Assembly (NCBI RefSeq): GCF_001659605.2
Contig: NC_035169.2
Location: 16,368,263 to 16,432,262, forward strand
Length of the DNA stretch: 64,000 nucleotides
Source: Manihot esculenta
Taxonomy: Eukaryota; Streptophyta; Magnoliopsida; Malpighiales; Euphorbiaceae
Direction of reading: 5' to 3'
The position numbers and the translations under genes were made by a program. The stretch's first letter is position 1, and each line of letters begins with the position of its first letter. The notes beneath the pieces were generated by a model. It saw only the letters and a program-made list of their open reading frames with translations. It was not told the DNA's origin and did not search any database. This document shows positions 56,065 through 64,000 of this stretch, one piece after another.

Positions 56065-57956
56065 CTGAAAAACAGTACACATCACATAAACATTAGCATC
56101 ATATGGTTCATGTGGGCACACATGAACCCTCATCACATACACATCATTAAAATCATAGCATCAATGCACATGCATATAATCATGGCATTTCACATCATCA
56201 TACAAGACATGACTCCACATCCTATCCTAGTGGACATGATCTTTCCTATTGTGCTTGACCTTCTATAACCTCTATGAGCCCGACACTCTAGGTCCGATCC
56301 TATGAACCTAGGGCTCTGATACCATTCTGTAACGACCCGAAAATCGAACCGCTACCGGCGCTAGGATCCAGGTCGGCTTAAGGCCGCCGGGACCCGTAGC
56401 AAGCCTAACATGAAACCTGTAAACCTGTATAATCCCATACATGATCAACAACATGCATAAAAATTAAAACTTTTCTTTCCATATACATCAACCGAACTCA
56501 ACCTGTGCATGCATTGTACATAACCTAAACATAATCATGATCCCTCAGCGGGATCTCATCACTGCCCCAATGGGCGATACATTCTGAGTTGAGTTGGTTT
56601 GCATAAACATCATAAAAAGATTTAAGATCATGTATTAAAAGGGATACCTCATACATAATGTCAAGCACAATCTATAATCCTCAATATCATTACATGACTG
56701 AAACTGTACTTTTACATAACATTAATACATTTATCATGTCCACACTATCTATTACATACACATGACTTCATGACTCTTATGGATCTCCTGGTCTACCCTG
56801 TACCTGCAAATCCTGGGAAAGATGGGAGAGGGGTGAGCTACTAGAGCCCAGTGAGCCGAATAATAAAACATTTAAATCATATGGATCATGGAATGCATCA
56901 CATCACAGCTAATCACATCAAGGATGAACTTGTCACCAATAGCCCTCTACATGGTCCAACTGTGCCAGAACGTAGAATGGGTCCTGGTCTTTCCCTTACA
57001 TAGCATAACATAACATGGTCCAACTGTGCCAGAACGTAGAATGGGTCCTGGTCTTTCTCTTACATAGTGCCAGCGAACATAGAATGGGTCCCACTGGTCT
57101 TACTTTCCGTACCGTACATATCACATTGTCATAACATAGATCGAGGGCTATGGATCATCCAACGTTCATCCACATTAATCAACAATAAAGTGTGCAATGC
57201 AACATATTCGTGAATTCTAATGCAAACAACCTAGTACATCTCATGGCATTCATGATGCGTGAAACATGCTAAAAAGTCCATTATTTGCTTTAAAACATAA
57301 TAAGTTATTCCACTCACCTCTGGGTAGCTCTGACCAGACACTGGAGCAGCTAACTCACTGCTGGGATCCTCGGTTCCTCGGGTCCGAACCTACACAGGTG
57401 GACTCAAATGAGGGACCAAACAAAATGAACATAACTCTAAACTACTCCCCAAAAACCCCCAAAAACATCATGAAACAATCATAGAAAAACATGCAAGAAA
57501 GGGCTGGACAGGGCACTTTCGGCGGCAGGTTCGGCGGCCGAAAGTTCCTCCAGAGCCGAAAGTCAGGCAGGTTCGGCGGCACCTTCGGGGGCAAGCTTCG
57601 GCAGCCGAATGCTGCCTCCACAAGAGGGTTCGGTGGCCGAAAGTTCCTTCGGCTGCCGAACCTGGTTTCTTCCAGAATGGCAGAAACTCAGCTCTTCTAT
57701 GCACATTTGCCTCCAAAGCTAACCAATCAAGCATAAACCTATTCTACAACATTCCCAAACATGCACAAACAAGCATACAAGTTCCTAGGGGCATCAAACC
57801 AACAAAAACCCCAACTACAACACAACAAGCAACTCACATTGATCAAAAATACATATAAAACCCATAAACCTAACTATAAGCTAAACATGCATTCTACCCC
57901 ATAGATCTACTTAAAGCTTGCTTAAAACATGCAATGAGCTTAAGATCGGCTCTTAC
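56065..57956 (-). other. Possible leader intron of chromovirus K
   Basis: On the minus strand the donor-like CACGAG/GTAAGAG (G at 57956) and the acceptor-like CTGTTTTTCAG ending at 56065, nine bases before gag, enclose about 1.89 kb including the PBS. Confidence 0.4.
56313..56324 (-). promoter_or_regulatory. Primer-binding site of chromovirus K
   Basis: TGGTATCAGAGC on the minus strand, three bases from the 5' LTR border at 56328. Confidence 0.94.
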
Positions 57957-58533
57957 CTCGTGGAGATCGAGAGAGAGACGATCCAAACTTGGAGATGGGA
58001 GGGGTTGAGTTCCCTTGAACCACAAAGCTCCAAACTTTGCTCAAAGCTTGAAAATCTTCAAAAACAAGTGAAAACTCATGAAAATCTAGTAGGATTGGAA
58101 GAAAAGAACTCAAGATTGGTGAGGAACGGCGGAGGACTCACCTTGGCCGGAAATGGGGAAAAAGCTCGCCCGTTTTCGGCTAAGGGACCCTTTTATAGTG
58201 GCTGGCCAGGCCACGTTCGGGGGCCGAACGTGCCTCCGCATGCATGCCATGTTCGGCGGCCGAACTTGAGGTTCGGCGGCCGAACCTGGACTTTCCTCAC
58301 TTATGCTTTCGGGGGCCTAAAGGCGCTCCCGAAGGCATGCATGTTCGGCGGCCGAACCTGAGTTTTCCTCCAATGTTGTTTTTATGCAAAAACTCATTTC
58401 CATTTTACTTAAAACCATGAAATACCTTAAAACATTTTATGAAAACATGATTCTACCCTACTAGAGGCTTCCAACATCCGAGATTCCATCGGACGGTAGG
58501 AATTCCGATACTGGAGTCTAGCCGGGTATTACA
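56328..58533 (-). repeat. 5' LTR of chromovirus K
   Basis: 2,206 bp from TGTAACGACCC to CCGGGTATTACA. The array at 56960-57105 has one more unit than the 3' LTR. One motif cluster (57520-57665) lacks a unit present in the 3' LTR. The TATA-like CTATAAAAG lies on the minus strand at 58190-58198. Confidence 0.93.
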
Positions 58534-59820
58534 AGCCGAAACTCAGCCACTTTCGGCGGCACCTTCGGCGGCCGAAAGTGGTTCCAAAGCCGAAACTCAT
58601 GCATGTTCGGTGGCACCTTCGACGGCTGAAACTCCCCTCCAGAGCCGAAAGTCCAACTTTCGGGGGCAGGGTTCGGCAGCCAAAACATGCCACCATAGGC
58701 AGGTTCGGCGGCCGAAAGTGCCTTCGGCTGCCGAACTTGAGTTCTTCCAAAGTGGCAGAACTCAGCCTCTTCATGCACATTTTGCCTCCCAAACCTTCCA
58801 AACATGCATTTAGCTATTCTACAACATGCATACACAAGTAAATAAGCATATAGGGGTCTCAAACTAACCTAAACCCTAACACAAACACATATAGCAACTC
58901 ATACAACACACATTATCCATAAACTCAACATTAACCTAAACATGCATTTCTACCCCATAACCCCTCAAAACTTGTTTAAAACATACAAGAAAGATAGGAT
59001 CTAAGCTTACCTCTTGAAGACCGAGAGGAGAGATGATCCTAACTTGGAGATGGGAGAAATCTAGCTCCTTGGGTCTCCAAGCTCCAAAACTTGATCTTAG
59101 CTTCAAAAATTTTCAAAACCAAGTTAAAACTTGTTAAAACTTGAAAGATTTGAGGAAAATCATCAAAACCAACCATAGGAGGGCATGGACTCACCGTTGG
59201 CCGAAAATAGGGGAGAAAACTCGCCCATTTTCGGCCATTGGGCCTTTTATAGGTGGCTGGCCAGGCCACCTTCGGAAGCCGAAGGTGACTCCAAAACTCA
59301 TGCATGTTCGTCGGCCGAACATGAGGTTCGGCGGCCGAACCTGGATTTCCCTCTATGGTCTTTTTCATTCAAAACTCAATTTCTTTCTTACTTAAAACCA
59401 TAAAATATATGAAAACATTTTATAAAAACATGTTTTTACCCTTCTAGAGGTTTTCGACATCCGAGATTCCACCGAACGGTAGGAATTTCGATACCGGAGT
59501 CTAGCCGGGTATTACAATCTTTCTAATGAAATGTTTTAATGATGTTTATGTAAACCAAGCTTAATGCATGATATGTTACTCCATTGGAGCATTTGATGAG
59601 GGCTCCAGTGTGGGGTTTTATGGTTATGAGTTTGTGCATGCATAGATTAAGCTTGGTGAACGAAAGAAAAAGTTTAAAGTTTTTATGTATATGTATGATC
59701 ATGTATGGGATTTAACAGGTCTACAGGATATATGTTAGGCTTGCTATGGGTCCCGGCGGCCTTAAGCCGATCTGGATCCTAGCGCCGGTAGCGGTCCGGT
59801 TTCCGGGTCGTTACAGTGGG

Positions 59821-59832
59821 GTATGGTGTACA
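59821..59832 (-). repeat. Probable end of the copia 5' LTR
   Basis: After the duplication GTGGG, GTATGGTGTACA would complete an LTR of about 249 bp reading TGTACACC...TTAACA on the minus strand. The end is chosen because it gives TG...CA and a typical short copia length. No second LTR is in view to prove it. Confidence 0.4.
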
Positions 59833-60239
59833 GTCCATAATATATCATTATACTCTATATCTCAATAGATAATGTTAATGGTGGACATGTTGGAGCAGGA
59901 TGAGTCGTCTATACTCCTAATGCAAGTGGTACCCATGTGCTGAGCTAGGTATCTCCAAGTCTTATGGTCATTTATGGTACCTGTGACTCTTAATCTCTTG
60001 CATTAGCTATAGGTGGCTCATCTTAACTTGTATATCAGCTATTCAAGTTGGTCTCCTTGACTATTTAAACTTGCCTCGTGTCGTACCATCATTATATTCA
60101 CGACCCCTTATTTTTCAAAAAAGAATTATTAGCATAATATTATTGAGTACATACAGTAATATTAAAAAATCAACTTGTATATATAATACATTACTGACAC
60201 ATAAAGTATGAATTTGAATAATTGTGGTACATATGAGGA
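59833..60239. other. Gene-free stretch between the copia LTR and the CACTA relic
   Basis: I see no domain, terminal repeat or RNA gene. It could be the 3' flank of the CACTA transposase gene, by position only. Confidence 0.3.
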
Positions 60240-62350
60240 AATAAACTAATTCAATTTGATGCATCGTGCTCAAATCCGTTATTACCACTATATCTTCATC
60301 CAAATCAGATTGATTAAGAAAATCCTTTCATCCATAGAAATATCATCATGAATTTACTTATGCATTTTTCATTTCTTCTTCTTAGAAAGGTATATCTGAC
60401 GATGGATTTATGTTTGTTGAAATCACATAAGTTACTTCCACAATAGGCCTACTTTTAACTTTCATCATAACCCATCAATCTTTATTGTCACAATGCTTGC
60501 TTGGATATGAAGTATAAGCTACTTGAGTTGCCTGGAAGGATAACATAAAAGGTTCATACTTATTTAACCTTTACTTGTTTTAACATCAACTATTTTATAT
60601 TTTGTGTACCTTAGTTCCAATCTTTTATGTTGGATCAAACAAATCAAATTTGAACAATACAATCCTCTTATAGATAACCCTTGATACTCTAACATCAAAG
60701 TTCTATCAACTGTCTATAATAGTCCTTTTTTTCTGAATTGTAATTGCTTCTTTTTATATAGACATTAAAATTCATTATATTCCTATTAGAACTTTGTTAA
60801 ACCGTGTTGAATATTAATTCGTTGGCCATGTATCCATCAAAAGTTAAGATACTTCTCAATGGGTCCTTTTTTAAATCCTTTAAAAACTTATTATTTATAG
60901 CATTATGTGAATCATACGCATAATTATAAAAACAATCGGCAAACTCCCTCTCCAGTTTTGCATCAACAACTACTTTTGTGATATTTGGTTACCTCGACTT
61001 TATTCACTCCACATACATGCTAGTGTACAAAATTTAAATTAGTGAATTTAAAACTACTAAAATTTTATACGTAACATAGAAGTATGAGAATATATATTTT
61101 TACTAAAATTACTAAAACTTACTCAATATATATTTTTACTTCTAAACAATTTAAGAAAATGTATATTTGAGTAGCTCAAAAATTTATATGTAGTCATATA
61201 CCTCACTTTTTTCTTTTTTTTTATTGTTTTATGTGCATATTTAAATATGCTTAAAATACTCGGTACAAATCATCATCACTCACAAATTCAGGTAAGTTGT
61301 GTGGCATCTTTCTATGTCTTGTCATGATATGTGATTCAAAATAATGAACAAAAAAAAAATCAAATGCTTCTTCCACCAAGTATCACTGCATATTGAACCT
61401 TCCACTTTAGCCTTATTTTAAACATTTTTTATTAACTTCTTAGGTATATATTAGTGCAACTCGTAATAAAAATTAGCTATGATTAGTATATAAATAAGAA
61501 AGGATACTACACTGCTAAATAAAGTTATTCATTAGTGATATATACCCTCAAATGGATACATCCATCGATATTATATTGGTTATACAATTGATACTTTATA
61601 TGCAAGGTGAACCGGTAAATGTTCCATCAAGTCAAATAGGCTTGAAGAAAATACTTGTTTAAGCTTACAAATGATCACAAGAATCTATTCATTCAACCTT
61701 TGTATATTCCATTCAATAATTATAATTGAAGTTCTCTAAAAAAATTTCTTACCTTTGTTATTGCTACAAAATATTATTGGGAATTAACTCTTTAAAAGCT
61801 ATAGGAAGAATGCATTGTATGAAAACATGAAAGACGTGGTTTTTCATACCAAATAGTCAAAGCTTCCAATTATTAACATATCTACCTAGATTAGAAACAT
61901 ATCTATTAGAGAACTTTAATATTTTTCGCTAATCGCACAATATTACCTTTAATTGCTTATCTCATCAATAACTTGCTTTTAGATATTTCGTATTGGTTGG
62001 ATCTTTATTCAATTTCAACCTTTTATATATTTCCTTTAAATCTTTCTATAATTGTATATCTTTTCTTTCCCTTAACATCCATTACTATATTGAAAATAAT
62101 CTCAAAAATATTCTTTTCCATGTGTATAACATCCAAATTGTGGCGAAACATGTTTGATGACCCATATGGCAAATCTCCTATAATATGCTTGTTTACACTA
62201 AACAATGTCTTTCCTACCTAAGGTATATGATACAAGTGTCTTTCCTTACACAAGGTATTTTTTGTCTCATTTGAATTTTTGCATTTTCATAAACTTTGTA
62301 TTTGATTAGCTCTCTATCATCTCTTTAATAAAGTATACACACATTAACCC
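60240..62350 (-). pseudogene. CACTA (En/Spm) TNP2-type transposase relic
   Basis: On the minus strand several TNP2 landmarks appear in the expected order, broken by stops and frameshifts. Near 62205-62100 is DLPYGSSNMFRHNLDVIHMEKNIFEIIF (usual form LPYW...LRHNLDVMHIEKN). Near 61650-61540 is HLPVHLAYKVSI...YRWMYPFE (usual VHLAEEVK...YRWMYPFERY). Near 60660-60620 is VLFKFDLFDP (usual VLFKCDWFDP). Near 60540-60440 is PFQATQVAYTSYPS...KVKSRPIVEV, the DUF4216-type region (usual PFILASQAxQVxY). An acidic tail (SDLDEDIVVI) is near 60310-60280. The protein would have cut and joined CACTA ends; it is dead here. No CACTA terminal repeats or 3-bp duplications were found in the window. Confidence 0.8.
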
Positions 62351-64000
62351 ACCATTGGATCTTTTAAATTGGGAGTCATAATTCTTGCACTAATTTTTTT
62401 GTGCTGTAAAAGTTTTATGGTATGACATTGTCAGCCAATAACATCTTTTTTTTTAGTTGACTAATCTCATCAAAGCATCTGTTTAAAAAATTAATGTTCA
62501 GGACTAAGATTTAAAACTCCTGATAATTAAGAGTGAGTTCCATATTCTCCACAAATATATGAGTTGATTGATGCACTTTAGTTTCTCTTTGAAAGAACCA
62601 ACAATAGCAATTGTCCACAAAATCATGTTTGATCATAAGATACTTGACTGTATTTTCATTTTGGAAAGAATGGTTTTGACATTTAAATCAATTACAAGGA
62701 TAATAAATTTTATGATCATTCAAACAACCTATGAAGATCTTAGCTATCTATATGAATTTATTTAACCCTCTAAGAATTTAGGGTGTAGTAAAGATATAAG
62801 TCCAACTTTCATCAAGTGATATATTGCGTAAAAAACAACTTGTTCAAAATTTAATCCCAATATTTGCTTTTAATGATAGTATAATAAAAAATAAATATTT
62901 TACTTGATAATATAATAAAATTTGATTATATTTTTGTCTGTATTTTATCATATTACTATGGCATTCATAAATAATACGATAAAATCGAAGGAATATATAA
63001 GTAGGCCAACCTAATATATTATCTGCTTCTCTATTTTGCTTACTTATATATATATAGGCCAACCTACATATATTATTGGCTCTGTGTTCAATTATGTTTT
63101 GCTCTTTTTTTTTTGTATCATAATGGATTCTATATCCATAAGACTTTATGATGTATGAAGCATTACTAAACTGAAAATATGTTCAAATTATAAGGTCAAT
63201 AAGAATATGATGTCAATTTTTAATCTAAAAATATTTTCAAGATAAAAAGAAAGTGTAAGCATATTTTAGTTGCACCTAAGTAAAGAGCAATATGTCACTA
63301 TTTCACACATTTTTATCATTAGAAGAAACATGATGATGAATGTATAAAATCCTATTCAAAAAGGAAAAAAAATACTAATACATAGTAAACTAAAAGAGTA
63401 ATTATTAAGTCTATTCAAAAGTTTTCTCAAATTTCTATTTCTTACATAGATGATTGGAGTTGTTGTTTTGTTTACTTGAACTTATATTTGATTGTTTGAA
63501 GGAAGCTTACTTAATTTTTAATTTTTGATCTTAAAGTCCTTTTCATGTAGATGTTTTTAGGTTATATAGTTGGTCAATAAATATTTATTGGAAGAAGAAA
63601 TGCTTTTTTCTGTCTCCTTCCTAATGTCATCATGTTATAAATGTAGTCTAGTCCCTTATCTTAATAATGTTTGTTGTTAAGAGAATATTTATTTACAGTT
63701 CCAAATGAAATTAGAACACAACAATAAGCATCAAGCTTACTTATTAATGCAAAATGGTTTATACATTTTAATTCTCCTTATCCAACTGTCAACTATATCT
63801 GTGAACTTAGTTTGACTTTCATATGCAATTAAATTGGCAAGACTTGGCTTTTATTTCTTCTATGTCAATATTTACCTTGAAATCTCTATTCTTTATATAT
63901 TCATAGTTAGTTGACATAATAATTGCAATCTAATAATATAACCTGTATTTTGTACAATTCTTTCTATATAACATCCTCAAACCTATAATTAGAAATAGTA
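62351..64000. other. AT-rich gene-free sequence
   Basis: The stretch is AT-rich with poly-T and poly-A runs. The small frames (62568-62765, 62844-63062) are low complexity and match nothing I recognise. Part of it may be the N-terminal side of the CACTA relic, too decayed to follow by eye. Confidence 0.4.

Larger units (their letters stand above)
38997..58533 (-). mobile_element. Chromovirus K (Tekay-like), two LTRs, carrying element L
   Basis: The duplication AGCCG (38992-38996 and 58534-58538) flanks it. The 3' LTR is 38997-41197 (2,201 bp) and the 5' LTR 56328-58533 (2,206 bp). PBS, gag-pol, hairpin and PPT are in order on the minus strand. L inserted in gag at 45709/45710. Four nonsense codons and two frameshifts inactivate pol. 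Its LTRs and proteins resemble L more than D. Confidence 0.95.
37802..59516 (-). mobile_element. Solo LTR J inside the 3' LTR of C, split by element K
   Basis: The two parts are 37802-38996 and 58539-59516, about 2,173 bp. It starts TGTAACGACCC and ends CCGGGTATTACA, flanked by ATCTT (37797-37801 and 59517-59521). A tandem array at 38428-38575 has GCCAGGGGCGTAGT...ATCTGGTC units. No internal domain of its own remains. A TATA-like box (CTTTTATAGG on the plus strand) is near 59245. Confidence 0.92.
14214..59815 (+). mobile_element. Chromovirus C (Ty3/gypsy, Tekay-like), host of the 45.6-kb nested stack
   Basis: The start is TGTAATACC at 14214 and the end GGGTCGTTACA at 59815, with the duplication GTGGG at 14209-14213 and 59816-59820. 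C's own sequence is only about 6.5 kb of this span: 5' LTR remnant 14214-14560; gag-pol 27203-29184 and 31557-33504; 3' untranslated region, hairpin and PPT; and 3' LTR 33603-33851, 36118-37801, 59522-59815. The remainder is insertions F(D(E)), I, H and J(K(L)). The PBS and gag N-terminus are lost in a deletion joining its 5' LTR to F at about 14560. It has five in-frame stops and cannot be autonomous. Confidence 0.9.
33603..59815 (+). repeat. 3' LTR of chromovirus C, in three pieces
   Basis: The pieces are 33603-33851, 36118-37801 and 59522-59815, about 2,227 bp in total once H and J with their insertions are removed. Each join is confirmed by the target duplication of the inserted LTR (AAGGT for H, ATCTT for J). 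It holds a tandem array at about 37325-37465 with AGTCCAGGAAGACCC...CCTGG-type units and a motif cluster at 36680-36920. Confidence 0.9.

Noticed and set aside
62844..63062. 72-codon frame in the right-hand AT-rich region
   Set aside because: It is low complexity with a TATATATA run and has no recognisable domain; chance frames of this size are expected here.

Overview
This window is plant nuclear DNA, most likely from a eudicot. It consists of transposable elements inserted into one another, and I found no ordinary host gene, tRNA, rRNA or CRISPR array. The organism call rests on Ty3/gypsy chromovirus gag-pol polyproteins of the Tekay/Del type (PR-RT-RNaseH-INT-chromodomain), primer-binding sites matching plant initiator-Met tRNA (TGGTATCAGAGC), Ty1/copia gag, a CACTA TNP2 relic and a hAT-type MITE. 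The species cannot be fixed from this sequence alone.

Layout. The right end (about 60.2-62.35 kb, minus strand) is a decayed CACTA (En/Spm) transposase, the probable deepest substrate. Left of it is a decayed Ty1/copia element on the minus strand, split into 1995-2019, 12401-13976 and a short LTR at 13977-14213 that probably ends at 59832. Several elements inserted into this copia: a gypsy element whose 3' LTR is 612-1994; a solo LTR (called M, 2025-12395), itself split by a young non-autonomous element A (2028-9271); a hAT MITE (12414-12884); and a 45.6-kb chromovirus stack (14214-59815).

The stack. Host element C (14214-59815, plus) contains F (solo or truncated LTR, minus), I (solo LTR, plus), H (solo LTR, minus) and J (solo LTR, minus). 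D (15079-27084, plus, two LTRs) sits inside F. Solo LTR E (minus) sits inside the gag of D. K (38997-58533, minus, two LTRs) sits inside J. L (45710-55457, plus, two LTRs) sits inside the gag of K. All of these except F have matching 5-bp target-site duplications: M CCCCT, A CTTAT, C GTGGG, D CATAA, E CTCAG, I ACGTC, H AAGGT, J ATCTT, K AGCCG, L AGCTT. The deepest path is CACTA > copia > C > J > K > L.

How the parts work. The autonomous design is LTR, tRNA-iMet PBS, one gag-pol frame of about 1,660 codons, a conserved hairpin, a polypurine tract and LTR. L is the youngest autonomous copy and is intact except for one nonsense codon just before the chromodomain. D has intact pol but a gag broken by E. 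C and K are decayed by stops. A keeps only LTRs, PBS, PPT and a rearranged gag with zinc knuckle, so it must use enzymes supplied in trans; its two 2,821-bp LTRs look identical. The LTRs share an unusual internal organisation: two clusters of the near-palindrome TTCGGCNGCCGAA, a family-specific tandem array with inverted-repeat units at an equivalent position, and conserved splice-like signals (GTAAGN in the LTR, TTTCAG just before gag).
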